Shown here piece by piece: positions 1 through 8,016 of a stretch of 64,000 nucleotides of DNA (its first letter is position 1; the number at the start of each line of letters is the position of its first letter). Source of the DNA: Betaproteobacteria bacterium (lineage in GTDB: Bacteria; Pseudomonadota; Gammaproteobacteria; Burkholderiales; Casimicrobiaceae). The stretch spans positions 19,523 through 83,522 of the forward strand of contig JADKEV010000029.1 in assembly GCA_016717855.1 (NCBI GenBank), given 5' to 3'. The translations under genes were made by a program, and so were the position numbers. The notes beneath the pieces were generated by a model that saw only the letters and a list, made by a program, of their open reading frames with translations, searched no databases and was not told where the DNA came from.

Positions 1-2
1 CG

Positions 3-242
3 TTCACGCTCGGGCTCGGGCTCGGCGCCGCGCAGCCCATGGTCATGGCGCTGGTGCATCGGATCGTGCCCGAAGGCCGCGCCGGCGAAGCGCTTGGCCT
101 GCGCACCATGCTGATGAACTCCAGCCAGGTCGCGCTACCGCTCGTCTTCGGCGCGGTCAGCGCGACGCTGGGCATGACCCCTGTGTTCTGGTCGGTCGCG
201 ATGTGCCTGGGCGCCGGGGGGTATTACACGCGCAAGCGGTAG
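3..242 (+). CDS. MFS transporter, C-terminal fragment
   Basis: The frame is already open at base 3 and ends at a TAG, so the window begins inside the gene and only the last 79 residues are visible. They contain a polar loop with GRAGEALGLR, then two hydrophobic helices and a basic YYTRKR end, which fits the last transmembrane pair of a major facilitator permease. The GEALGLR sequence resembles the conserved loop in that superfamily. The substrate cannot be told. It converges on the SWIB gene at 420-842 with a hairpin repeat in between. Confidence 0.55.
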   Translation, partial: FTLGLGLGAAQPMVMALVHRIVPEGRAGEALGLRTMLMNSSQVALPLVFGAVSATLGMTPVFWSVAMCLGAGGYYTRKR

Positions 243-250
243 TTCGACAC

Positions 251-339
251 GATGGGTGTCGCTGCGCTCGACCCATCTGGGTGTTCCCGCCCCCTCGGGA
301 GGGGGGAGGGGCTCGAAGGTGGTCGCTTCGCTCACCACC
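251..339. repeat. Two GC-rich hairpins of the dispersed palindrome family
   Basis: The first dyad has arms GATGGGT (251-257) and ACCCATC (271-277) around a loop containing GCTGCGCTC. The second has arms GGTGGT (318-323) and ACCACC (334-339) around CGCTTCGCTC. The loop is shared with elements near 10.0, 26.9, 41.4 and 48.9 kb. The pair lies between the convergent ends of the MFS fragment and the SWIB gene. Confidence 0.6.
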
Positions 340-363
340 CACGGGTTTCCGCGCGCAATCAAA

Positions 364-386
364 AAGGCGGGCACCCGGCCCGCCTT
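364..386 (-). terminator. Rho-independent terminator of the SWIB gene
   Basis: A perfect 9-bp stem AAGGCGGGC / GCCCGCCTT encloses a 5-nt loop. Read on the minus strand it is followed by a run of five T. It sits 34 bases past the stop codon of the SWIB gene, as expected for an intrinsic terminator. Confidence 0.8.
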
Positions 387-419
387 CTGGATTCCATGCG
401 CGGCGCTGCCGCGGCCGAA

Positions 420-842
420 TCACTTCAGATGTTTCGACACCAGCTTGGTCATTTCGAACATCGAGACCGAAGGCTTGCCGCCGAACACGGCCTTGAGCTT
501 TTCATCGGCGTTGATCATGCGCTTGTTGATGGCGTCTTGCAGCTTGTTCTTCTTGATGTAATCCCAGATCTTCTTGGTGACTTCAGTGCGCGGCGCGGGC
601 ATCATCCCGATCACCGCACCCAGCATGGACGACGGCGTCATCGGCTTCATGAACGCGGCGTTGGGCTTGCGGGGCTTCTTTGGCGCGGCGGCTTTCTTGG
701 GGGCGGCTTTCTTTGCCGCTTTCTTGGCCGGCGCCTTCTTCGCGGCTACTTTCTTGGCCGCGGGTTTTTTTGCTGCTGGTTTCTTCGCTGCAGGTTTCTT
801 GGCCGCGGGTTTTTTGGCGGCTTTTTTCTTTGCTGTAGCCAT
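420..842 (-). CDS. SWIB/MDM2-domain protein with histone H1-like lysine/alanine tail
   Basis: The product is 140 residues. Residues 1 to about 60 are AAKKP/AAKKA repeats like the tail of bacterial histone H1-like proteins and should bind DNA non-specifically. Residues from about 64 to the end form a SWIB/MDM2 fold, with KIWDYIKKNKLQD, the NKRMINAD turn and a closing FEMTKLVSKHLK. Such fusions are common in betaproteobacteria and chlamydiae and are thought to be nucleoid-associated. The exact role is unknown. A GGAG lies nine bases before the ATG, and a terminator follows the stop. Confidence 0.9.
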   Translation of the reverse strand: MATAKKKAAKKPAAKKPAAKKPAAKKPAAKKVAAKKAPAKKAAKKAAPKKAAAPKKPRKPNAAFMKPMTPSSMLGAVIGMMPAPRTEVTKKIWDYIKKNKLQDAINKRMINADEKLKAVFGGKPSVSMFEMTKLVSKHLK

Positions 843-1232
843 ATGAGATCTCCAAACAGTTGAGTTAAAAATGATGCCGCGCAGAGTGAAAACTAAGCAC
901 GGCGTCGGAAGCGATCATGCGCCTCTCCATGGGCGCTTGCAAGTAATTTTTGCCGATTTTTCTCTCTGTGCGCGCTATGAGGTGATCGGAATGCGACACT
1001 CGCTGAACGCCGGTTTGCACGGCTTGTTGACCGGCACTTGCGACGCCGGCGGCGTTGGCCCGCCGGACGTTCCGCGGCGGCGGGCCGGACCGGGCACGAA
1101 GCGGGGAACGACGGGCCGGCGGCCGGCGGCACGGACGCTCGCCGCGCTCGCGCGCCCGCCTGACGCGGATCATGGCAGCGCGCGGACAAAGATGGTAACT
1201 TCGGCGCGATCGAACGTCCGCACAGGAATGCC
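843..1232. other. 390-bp divergent intergenic region, no gene
   Basis: The segment lies between the divergent SWIB and pdxH starts. It holds AT-richer stretches around 860-895 and 940-970 that could carry promoters for both genes, but I cannot assign convincing -35/-10 pairs. The reading frames crossing it look like high-GC noise and none has a recognisable domain. Confidence 0.5.
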
Positions 1233-1868
1233 ATGAGCCTCGCCGAACTGCGCCAGGAATACGCGCTGAAGACCCTCAACGAAAAGGACGTGCTGCCCGA
1301 TCCGCTCGCCCAGTTCGCGCTGTGGATGCAGGAAGCCATCGACGGGCAGGTTCCCGAGCCGACGGCGATGACGCTTGCGACCGTCGGCGCGGACGGCCGC
1401 CCGTCCGCGCGGATCGTGCTGCTCAAGGCCTGCGAGCCTGGCGGCTTCGTGTTCTACACCAACTACGAGAGCAAGAAGGGCAAGGACCTCGCCGCCAACG
1501 GGCTGGCCTGCCTGAACTTCTTCTGGAAGGAAGTCGAGCGCCAGGTGCGCATCGACGGCCGCGTCGAGCGGGTGTCGGCCGCGGAGTCCGACGCGTACTT
1601 CGCCATCCGGCCTCTCGGGTCGCGGCACGGCGCCTGGGCTTCGCCGCAAAGCGCCGAGATTCCCGGCCGCGACTGGCTCGAGGCGCGCTGGCGCGAAGCC
1701 GAGGCGCGCCACGGCGAGAATCCGCCGCGCCCGCCGCATTGGGGCGGCTATCGCGTGATCCCCGAGACGATCGAGTTCTGGCAGGGGCGCCGGAGCCGGC
1801 TGCACGACCGGTTGGTCTATCGCCGCGCGGCTGACGGCGGCTGGCGCATCGTCCGCGTCGCACCCTGA
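1233..1868 (+). CDS. pdxH: Pyridoxamine/pyridoxine 5'-phosphate oxidase
   Basis: This FMN enzyme oxidises pyridoxamine or pyridoxine 5'-phosphate to pyridoxal 5'-phosphate in the cytosol, the last step of de novo and salvage vitamin B6 synthesis. The 211-residue length is normal. The FMN/substrate-binding landmarks are in order: RIVLLKA and YTNYESKKG (about 52-80), the RQVRIDGRVERV strand (about 105), SRHGAWAS (about 135), and the C-terminal EFWQGRRSRLHDR (about 183-195), the usual family signature. The stop codon abuts the next ATG, so the gene is probably cotranscribed with the flavin oxidoreductase downstream. Confidence 0.97.
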   Translation: MSLAELRQEYALKTLNEKDVLPDPLAQFALWMQEAIDGQVPEPTAMTLATVGADGRPSARIVLLKACEPGGFVFYTNYESKKGKDLAANGLACLNFFWKEVERQVRIDGRVERVSAAESDAYFAIRPLGSRHGAWASPQSAEIPGRDWLEARWREAEARHGENPPRPPHWGGYRVIPETIEFWQGRRSRLHDRLVYRRAADGGWRIVRVAP

Positions 1869-2891
1869 ATGACGCCGGGTTTCGCGCTATCGGTGCTCGA
1901 CCAGTCGCCGGTGATCAGCGGGGGCTCTCCGGCCGCCGCGATCCACGCCACGATCGAACTGGCGATCGCCGCCGAACGGCTGGGTTACAAGCGCTACTGG
2001 CTGGCCGAACATCACGGGCTGGCGGGCCTGGCCGATCCCTGCCCGGAGATTCTGCTCACGCGCGTGGCGGCAGCGACGCGCACGCTGCGCGTCGGCACGG
2101 GCGGGATCATGCTGCCCTACTACAGCGCGTTCAAAGTTGCCGAAGTCTTCCGGATGCTGGAGACGCTCTTCCCCGGGCGCATCGACCTGGGCGTGGGCCG
2201 CGCGCCCGGCGGCGACTTGCGCACCGCGCAGGCGATGACCAGCGGCGAGTATCGGGGCGCGCCGGAATTTCCCGGGCAGATCCAGGATGTGATCGGCTAC
2301 CTGAGCGGCGCCTTGCCCGACGGGCATCCGTACCAGGACGTGCTGGTGCAGCCCGCGGGGGCGGCCGCGCCCGAGTTCTGGGTGCTCGGGTCCTCCGACT
2401 ACGGCGGCGCGCTGGCCGCCGCGCTGGGGCTGCGCTTCACGTTCGCGCATTTCATCACCGCGCAGGGCGGCGACGCGGTGACCCGCGCCTACCGGCAGCA
2501 GTTCCGGCCGTCGGCGGCGCTGCGCGCGCCGCAGGCGATGGCGGCGGTGTTCGTGCTCTGCGCCGAGACCGACGCCGAGGCCGAGCGCCTCGCCGCGGCC
2601 ATCGACCTGCGCCGGCTGCAGATGGATCAGGGCATCAACGGGCCCATCCCGACGCTCGCGGAAGCCGCCGCCTGGCGGTACACCGAAGCGGACCGGCTGC
2701 GCATCCGGCAGCACCGGCAGCGCGCGGTGATCGGATCGCCCGCGCGGGTACGCGAGCAACTGCTCGTCCTGCGCGAGCGCTACGCGGCGGATGAACTGGT
2801 CGTGGTGACCATCACCGGCGACTATGCGAGCCGGCTGCGTTCGTACGAATTGCTGGCCGAAGCGTTCGGCCTGGCCGGGCCGGCCGCGTAA
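1869..2891 (+). CDS. LLM-class flavin-dependent oxidoreductase (luciferase-like)
   Basis: The 340-residue product has the bacterial luciferase-like TIM-barrel layout. LDQSPV is at the N-terminus, ERLGYKRYWLAEHHG is around residues 37-51, then GTGGIMLP, FPGRIDLGVGRAPGG and a late EQLLVLRERYAADE region. This is the YhbW-like subgroup, which reduces or monooxygenates unknown substrates with FMNH2. The ATG directly follows the pdxH stop with no gap, so translation is probably coupled. The substrate cannot be inferred. Confidence 0.85.
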   Translation: MTPGFALSVLDQSPVISGGSPAAAIHATIELAIAAERLGYKRYWLAEHHGLAGLADPCPEILLTRVAAATRTLRVGTGGIMLPYYSAFKVAEVFRMLETLFPGRIDLGVGRAPGGDLRTAQAMTSGEYRGAPEFPGQIQDVIGYLSGALPDGHPYQDVLVQPAGAAAPEFWVLGSSDYGGALAAALGLRFTFAHFITAQGGDAVTRAYRQQFRPSAALRAPQAMAAVFVLCAETDAEAERLAAAIDLRRLQMDQGINGPIPTLAEAAAWRYTEADRLRIRQHRQRAVIGSPARVREQLLVLRERYAADELVVVTITGDYASRLRSYELLAEAFGLAGPAA

Positions 2892-2916
2892 TCACGCAGG
2901 CGACAGGAGGACAGCC

Positions 2917-3843
2917 GTGAAAGATGACGCAAGTCAAGGCGCTGCGACGCCCGGCGCCGTCGGCATTGTCGGGGTCGGGGCAATGGGCGGTGCGATGGCG
3001 CGCTGCTTGCTGCGCAAGGGGTATCGCGTGATCGTGCGCGACATCGTCGCCGCCCGCGTCGACGCGCTGGCCGCGCTGGGCGCCGTGGCCGCTGCGAGCG
3101 CCGCCGACGTCGCGCGGCAGGCGGACCTCGTCCTCACTGTAGTGGTGGATTCGGAACAGACCGACGACGTATTGTTCGGCCCGGCGGGCATCGCGGCCGG
3201 CGCCGCACGCGGGGCGCTCGTGGCGATGTGCAGCACCGTCGCGCCCGACTACGCGGCGGGCCTGCCCGCACGCCTGGCGCCGCACGACATTGGCGTGATC
3301 GATGCGCCGATCTCCGGCGGACCGCGGCGCGCGGAAGAGGGCACGCTCTCGATGATGGCGGCGGGCACGCCGGCCGCGCTGGCGCGCGCGCTGCCGGTGC
3401 TCGAAGCGGTGGCCTCGCGCCTGTTTCGCGCCGGCGCGCGGGCGGGCGACGGGTCGGCGATGAAGATCGTCAACAACATGCTGGCCGGCATCAACCTGGC
3501 GGCCGCGGCGGAGGCGATGGCGCTCGCCGAGCGGATGGGCATGGACCTGCAGCTGGTCCACGATGTGATCTGCGCGAGTTCGGGCGGATCGTGGATCTTC
3601 GCCGACCGGATGCCGCGCGCCATCGCCGGCGACTACGCGCCACTGGCGGCGGCGAAGATCCTGACCAAGGACGTGGGACTGGCGCTCGCGGCGGCTGCGG
3701 CGGCCGGCGTGCCCGCGGCGTTGGCGCAGGCTGCCCACCGGGTGTTTGCCGGAACGGTGGCGCTGGGCCACGGCGAGGCTGACGACGCGGCGGTGATCGA
3801 ATACTATCGGGCGCTGATCCGGGCCGGGTCGGCGGCGGCATGA
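2917..3843 (+). CDS. NAD(P)-dependent 3-hydroxyisobutyrate dehydrogenase-like oxidoreductase
   Basis: The protein is a 308-residue member of the beta-hydroxyacid dehydrogenase family. A Rossmann motif GVGAMGGAMA lies near the N-terminus, the substrate-binding DAPISGGPRRAEEGTLS lies around residue 130, and the catalytic-lysine helix GSAMKIVNNML lies around residue 180. I chose the GTG at 2917 because a strong AGGAGG ends six bases before it. Earlier in-frame starts would lie inside the preceding gene. Relatives act on 3-hydroxyisobutyrate, tartronate semialdehyde or threonate, and I cannot separate these. Confidence 0.88.
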   Translation: MKDDASQGAATPGAVGIVGVGAMGGAMARCLLRKGYRVIVRDIVAARVDALAALGAVAAASAADVARQADLVLTVVVDSEQTDDVLFGPAGIAAGAARGALVAMCSTVAPDYAAGLPARLAPHDIGVIDAPISGGPRRAEEGTLSMMAAGTPAALARALPVLEAVASRLFRAGARAGDGSAMKIVNNMLAGINLAAAAEAMALAERMGMDLQLVHDVICASSGGSWIFADRMPRAIAGDYAPLAAAKILTKDVGLALAAAAAAGVPAALAQAAHRVFAGTVALGHGEADDAAVIEYYRALIRAGSAAA

Positions 3844-3868
3844 TCCGGGCTGAATACGGGAGAGAGCG

Positions 3869-4384
3869 ATGCGCAAGATGCTGTGGTGGTTGGCCGGAAT
3901 GATGGCAATGCAGGCGGTGCTGGCGCAGACGCCGCCGCCGCCGTGCAGCAGCGCGGAAGCGAAGCAGTTCGAATTCTGGGTCGGCAATTGGGACCTGACC
4001 TGGAAGAATCCCGACGGCACTTCCGGACGCGGCAGCAATCGCGTCGAGTCGATCCTGGGCGGCTGCGCGATCCACGAGAACTTCGAGGACACGGCGGTCC
4101 CGCCCTTCGTCGGCAAGAGCTACTCGGTGTACACGCCGCGGCTCAAGAAGTGGCAGCAGACCTGGGTCGACAGCACCGGCAGCTACCTCGATTTCACCGG
4201 CGAGTTCGCCGACGGAAAGATGATCCTCGCGCGGGAGGCGACGCTGGCCAACGGCAAGCCCGGCCGGCAGCGGATGACGTTCTACAACATCGCCAGGGAG
4301 GAGCTCGACTGGGACTGGGAGACTTCGGAGGACCTGGGCAAGACCTGGACGCTGCGGTGGCGTATTCACTACAAGCGCAAGTAA
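3869..4384 (+). CDS. Secreted DUF1579-like protein of unknown function
   Basis: The product is 171 residues with a clear Sec signal peptide (MRKMLWWLAGMMAMQAVLAQ, cleavage after about residue 19). The mature part opens with FEFWVGNWDLTW, the typical beginning of the small beta-barrel proteins annotated as DUF1579, and is rich in W, T and G strands. It probably lies in the periplasm. A GAGAG purine run precedes the ATG. Its 3' end may overlap the start of the next gene. No enzymatic motif is visible. Confidence 0.7.
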   Translation: MRKMLWWLAGMMAMQAVLAQTPPPPCSSAEAKQFEFWVGNWDLTWKNPDGTSGRGSNRVESILGGCAIHENFEDTAVPPFVGKSYSVYTPRLKKWQQTWVDSTGSYLDFTGEFADGKMILAREATLANGKPGRQRMTFYNIAREELDWDWETSEDLGKTWTLRWRIHYKRK

Positions 4385-5571
4385 GCGCCGGTCCCCGCGG
4401 TCCGCGCGGCGCGCTCTCGTTGGCGGCCGTGGCCGTAGCCGCGCTGCTCGCCGGCGGCTGCGCGGCGCGTGAGTTCGACCTGCAGGGCCATCGCGGCGCG
4501 CGGGGGCTGGCGCCGGAGAACACGCTGCCCGCGTTCGCCGCCGCATTGTCGCTGGGCGTGACCACGCTGGAACTCGACGCGGCCATCACGCGCGACGGGG
4601 CGATCGTCGTGAGCCACGACCCGGCACTGAACCCGGCCATCACGCGCGGGCCCGACGGCGCCTTCCTCAAGGCGAAGGGGCCGGCCATCCATGCGCTCGG
4701 CATTGCGGAACTGCAACGCCACGACGTCGGGCGCATCAACCCGGACTCGTCCTATGCGCGGCAGCAGCCGGAGCAAAAGGCGGTCGACGGCACGCGCATC
4801 CCGCGACTGGGCGAAGTCTTCGCGCTGGCCCGCCGCGCGGGCAACCATGACGTCCGCTTCAACATCGAAACCAAGGTTTCGCCGCTGGCGCCGGACGAAA
4901 CGCTGCCGCCCGCGGCATTCGCCGACCGCCTGCTGGCGGTGATCTACGCCAACGGGATGAGCGAGCGCGTCAGCATCCAGTCGTTCGACTGGCGGACGCT
5001 GCAGCGCACGCAGCAGGCCGCGCCGGAGATTCCCACCGTCTATCTCTCGGCCCAACAGTCAGGGCTGGACAACATCGGCGCGGGCAGGCCGGAAGGCTCG
5101 GCGTGGACCGCGGGCTTCCAGGCGCGTGACCATGGCGGTTCGGTGGCGCGGATGGTCAAGGCCGCCGGCGGCAGCGTCTGGTCGCCGTACTTCGGCGACG
5201 TCGACCAGGCGAAGATTGCCGAGGCGCACGGGCTTGGCTTGCGGGTCGTCGTGTGGACCGTGAACGCGCCGGCGGACATCGAGCGCATGCTCGACCTGAA
5301 CGTGGACGGCATCATCAGCGACCGCCCCGACCGCGTCCGCGCCGCAATGGCCGCGCGGCACATGCCGCTGCCGAAGGCGACACCCGTAACTCCGCGGGTT
5401 CGTAGGGGGCGAGCGCGCGACACCTCTCCCGGGGCGGGCGGGGCGGGGGGGTGCCGAGGGTGTCGCCGCGCTCGCCCCCTCTCTTCCACCTTCCCGATTT
5501 TCTTCACGACGACGGCGAGCCGCTTCGCGTCGTTGTCCCAGAACTTCTGGAACTCGGGCGCGTCGAGGTAG
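4357..5571 (+). CDS. Glycerophosphodiester phosphodiesterase, probable lipoprotein
   Basis: The GDPD TIM-barrel signatures are all present: HRGARGLAPENT, ELDAAITRDGAIVVSHDP, FNIETK, IQSFDW and VWTVNA followed by DGIISDRPD. It should split glycerophosphodiesters into glycerol 3-phosphate and an alcohol outside the cytoplasm, since the N-terminus has a hydrophobic run ending in LAGGC, a lipobox. The start is uncertain: GTG 4357 (overlapping the previous gene) leaves basic residues before the hydrophobic stretch, TTG 4420 does not. The domain ends near base 5370. The frame then runs about 65 residues through a palindrome and over the opposite-strand tctC gene before a stop. Confidence 0.85.
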   Translation: MAYSLQAQVSAGPRGPRGALSLAAVAVAALLAGGCAAREFDLQGHRGARGLAPENTLPAFAAALSLGVTTLELDAAITRDGAIVVSHDPALNPAITRGPDGAFLKAKGPAIHALGIAELQRHDVGRINPDSSYARQQPEQKAVDGTRIPRLGEVFALARRAGNHDVRFNIETKVSPLAPDETLPPAAFADRLLAVIYANGMSERVSIQSFDWRTLQRTQQAAPEIPTVYLSAQQSGLDNIGAGRPEGSAWTAGFQARDHGGSVARMVKAAGGSVWSPYFGDVDQAKIAEAHGLGLRVVVWTVNAPADIERMLDLNVDGIISDRPDRVRAAMAARHMPLPKATPVTPRVRRGRARDTSPGAGGAGGCRGCRRARPLSSTFPIFFTTTASRFASLSQNFWNSGASR

Positions 5572-6464
5572 GAGATGGGCGTCTCGATCGTCGCCATCGC
5601 GGCCTTGAACTGCGGGTCCTTGACGGTTTCCTGCGCCGCGTGGCGCAGCGCGGCGAGCACCGGCTGTGGCGTGCCGGCCGGGGCGAACAGTCCGGACCAG
5701 ATGAAGAACTCCGCGTCGTAGCCCAGTTCCTTGAGCGTCGGCAGGTCGGGCAGCGCTTCGATGCGCTTGTCGCCCCAGCCGGCCAGCGCGCGCAGCTTGC
5801 CCGCCTTGATGTGCTGGATCACGGTGCCCGGGCCGGTGGCCAGCGCGTCGACATGGCCACCCAGCAATGCGGTGATCGCGGGTCCGGCGCCGGTGTAGGG
5901 CACGTGGTGCAGGCTCACACCCGCGGCGTCGCCCAGCATCGCCATCGCCACGTGCAGCGTCCCGTAGATGCCGGACGAACTGTACGAGATCGCGCCCGGG
6001 CGCTTCTTCGCGTCGTCGACGAACTCCTTCACCGACTTCCACGGACTCTCGGCGCGCACGACCAGGATCGTCGGATCGGCGGAGATCAGCGCGATCGGCG
6101 CCAGCTGGTCCAGCGTGTACATCGGCGCGCGGCCGAGCAGCTTGTCGGCTTCCGGGATCACCGAGATGCTCGATAACGCCATCAGTACCGTGTAGCCGTC
6201 GGGCTTTGCCTTGGCGACCTGCGCCATCCCGATGCCGCCGCCGGCGCCGGCCTTGTTCTCGACCACGATCTTCTGCTTCAGGAACTTTTCCATCCCCGCG
6301 GTCACCGGACGCCCGGTCAGGTCCGCGACGCCGCCCGGCGGAAACGGCACGATCATCGTGATCGGCTTGCTCGGGTAGGGTTCCTGCGCCGCGCAGACGG
6401 CGGCGAAGGCGAGCGCGGCGGCGGCCCATGCCGCGCGGCCGGGCAGTGAGTTCGTGATGGACAT
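5040..6464 (-). CDS. Bug/TctC-family tripartite tricarboxylate receptor, with 3' read-through extension
   Basis: This periplasmic solute receptor has a signal peptide (to about residue 28) and the family landmarks YPSKPITMIVPFPPGG, ENKAGAGGGIGM, SSSGIYGT, HHVPYTGAGPA and GLFAPAGTP. The ATG at 6464 has AGGAGA upstream. Family members are about 320 residues and this one should end near KKIGKVE (about base 5485). No stop occurs there and the frame continues to base 5040, about 150 extra residues that read the antisense of the neighbouring phosphodiesterase. The extension has no sensible protein character. The ligand is unknown and no TctA/TctB genes are nearby. Confidence 0.88.
   Translation of the reverse strand: MSITNSLPGRAAWAAAALAFAAVCAAQEPYPSKPITMIVPFPPGGVADLTGRPVTAGMEKFLKQKIVVENKAGAGGGIGMAQVAKAKPDGYTVLMALSSISVIPEADKLLGRAPMYTLDQLAPIALISADPTILVVRAESPWKSVKEFVDDAKKRPGAISYSSSGIYGTLHVAMAMLGDAAGVSLHHVPYTGAGPAITALLGGHVDALATGPGTVIQHIKAGKLRALAGWGDKRIEALPDLPTLKELGYDAEFFIWSGLFAPAGTPQPVLAALRHAAQETVKDPQFKAAMATIETPISYLDAPEFQKFWDNDAKRLAVVVKKIGKVEERGRARRHPRHPPAPPAPGEVSRARPLRTRGVTGVAFGSGMCRAAIAARTRSGRSLMMPSTFRSSMRSMSAGAFTVHTTTRKPSPCASAIFAWSTSPKYGDQTLPPAALTIRATEPPWSRAWKPAVHAEPSGLPAPMLSSPDCWAER
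5405..5479. repeat. Palindromic element at the junction of two converging genes
   Basis: The left arm 5405-5424 (GGGGGCGAGCGCG...) and the right arm 5459-5479 (...CGCGCTCGCCCCC) are inverted repeats differing by one inserted base, separated by a 34-nt G-rich spacer. The CGCGCTCG core resembles the loop of the other dispersed hairpins. It sits exactly where the phosphodiesterase and the tctC gene would be expected to end. Confidence 0.55.
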
Positions 6465-6609
6465 GATGTCTCCTGTGCTGGTGGCATTGACCAAAGACTG
6501 GCGCCGATTTGCGTCGCGCCGCCGGTGCGGAAGCGGGCTGGGACTCGACCCGCGCCGGCGGCAATCCGCAATCGACGGATCGAATGGCGTGCATTATGCT
6601 CTTCCCGCG

Positions 6610-7746
6610 ATGACCTCCACCAGACCTGTGACACTCGCCCGGTTGCGCGGCTACGCGATCGCGCGCTCTCTGTTCACCCCGACCACGCTGCCGGCCGCGT
6701 TCCGCCGGATGGGCTACGTCCAGGCCGACCCGATCAGGGCGCCGTCCCGGGCGCAGGACCTGATCCTGCGCCACCGGGTCAAGGGGTACCATGACGGCGA
6801 CCTCGAGCGGCGCTATCCGCGCCTGCGGATCGAGGAGGACGCGCTGCACAACTACGGCTTCCTGGACCGGGAACTGCAGGCGCTGCTGCATCCGCGCGCG
6901 TTTTCGCAGCCGTTGCGCATCGAGCGCGCGCATCCGCAGTTGATCCAACCGGTGCTTGATTTCGTCCGCGCCAACGGGCCGACGCATCCGCGCGATCTCG
7001 ATCCGCAGCATGGCGGGAAATCGGTCACCAACTACTGGGGCGGCAGCTCCAGCGCCGCCACGCAGGCGCTCGACATCCTGCATTATCGCGGTGCGTTGCG
7101 CGTCACGCGCCGCGTCAACGGCGTGCGCGTCTATGCGGAGGCGACGCACCACGCGCCGGACGCGGCGGGGCTGGCGGGCGAGGAAAGGGTGCAGCGCCTG
7201 ATCGCGCGCCTGGTCGACCTGTACGCGCCGGTGCCGGAAGCCAGCCTGCGCCAGCTCACGATGTTGCTGCGCTATGGCGCGCCGCACCTCGAAACGGCGT
7301 TGCGCGACCGCGCGATGGTCAACGCCGCGATCGACGCCGGCATGCTGCGCGAGTGCCGCGTCGACGGCGTGAACTGGATCTTGCCTGCCGCGGAAACGGT
7401 GCGCGGCGCGGCGCCGGACGCGGTGCGCCTGCTCGCGCCGTTCGATCCCGTTGTCTGGGACCGGCGACGATTCGAACTGTTCTGGGGCTGGCGCTATCGC
7501 TTCGAAGCGTACACGCCGCCGGCGAAGCGCCGGCTCGGCTACTACGCGCTGCCGCTCTTGTGGCGCGACCAGGTCGCGGGCTGGGCCAACGTCAAGAGCG
7601 ACGACGCGCGCCTGGTGGCCGAGATCGGCTTCGCGCAGGCCCGCCCGCGCGAGGCGGCATTCAAGCGCGAGCTCGACGCCGAGCTCGAGCGCATGCGCGA
7701 CTTTCTCGGCGCGACCCGGATCGGCAGGATCGCGTACTGCCGCTGA
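6610..7746 (+). CDS. YcaQ-like winged-helix protein (putative DNA glycosylase family)
   Basis: The 378-residue protein belongs to the winged helix DNA-binding family of YcaQ (DUF1006). Visible are the LARLRGYAIARSLF start, MGYVQADPIRAPSRAQDLILRHR, an NYGFLDRELQALLHP helix, a central winged-helix stretch, and the late LLAPFDPVVWDRRRFELFWGWRYRFEAYTPP segment, the usual family hallmark. Some relatives excise alkylated bases or unhook interstrand crosslinks, and I infer the same here. The ATG at 6610 lies about 145 bases from the divergent tctC start. Confidence 0.85.
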   Translation: MTSTRPVTLARLRGYAIARSLFTPTTLPAAFRRMGYVQADPIRAPSRAQDLILRHRVKGYHDGDLERRYPRLRIEEDALHNYGFLDRELQALLHPRAFSQPLRIERAHPQLIQPVLDFVRANGPTHPRDLDPQHGGKSVTNYWGGSSSAATQALDILHYRGALRVTRRVNGVRVYAEATHHAPDAAGLAGEERVQRLIARLVDLYAPVPEASLRQLTMLLRYGAPHLETALRDRAMVNAAIDAGMLRECRVDGVNWILPAAETVRGAAPDAVRLLAPFDPVVWDRRRFELFWGWRYRFEAYTPPAKRRLGYYALPLLWRDQVAGWANVKSDDARLVAEIGFAQARPREAAFKRELDAELERMRDFLGATRIGRIAYCR

Positions 7747-7948
7747 CCGGGTCGCGATGGCGAGTGCACGTTGTCGGGCAGGCGCGACAGCAAAAAGAAC
7801 ATGCAATCAACGGTGTCGCCGGCGAACGCCATCCGGCGTCGGGGAGAGACGACGCTTTTGCCTATTCCAGCGTGCCTTTCGCCGCAAACAGGCGACCGCG
7901 GCGCGCCGCCTGAGCGAACGAAGCCCTCCAGATCATGCACTTACGCAT

Positions 7949-7978
7949 TTGTCATAAAAAGGGTACGCATCTTGCTAT
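7949..7978 (+). promoter_or_regulatory. Possible sigma70 promoter for the bactofilin gene
   Basis: TTGTCA (7949-7954) and TGCTAT (7973-7978) are separated by 18 bases within an unusually AT-rich patch. They lie 38 bases before the bactofilin start. The rest of the 270-bp gap 7747-8016 holds nothing I recognise. Confidence 0.4.
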
Positions 7979-8016
7979 GACGAAGGGGCTGTCCCCACAA
8001 CTGAGGAGGAAGTGCA

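Noticed and set aside
660..840. Purine/pyrimidine repeats at the start of the SWIB gene as a satellite repeat
   Set aside because: They encode the AAKKP repeats of a real protein in frame and are explained by coding.
5059..7806. A 915-residue open frame on the minus strand across tctC and the YcaQ-like gene
   Set aside because: Arg/Ala/Gly-rich random composition, antisense to two genes with clear families. It is a high-GC shadow frame.
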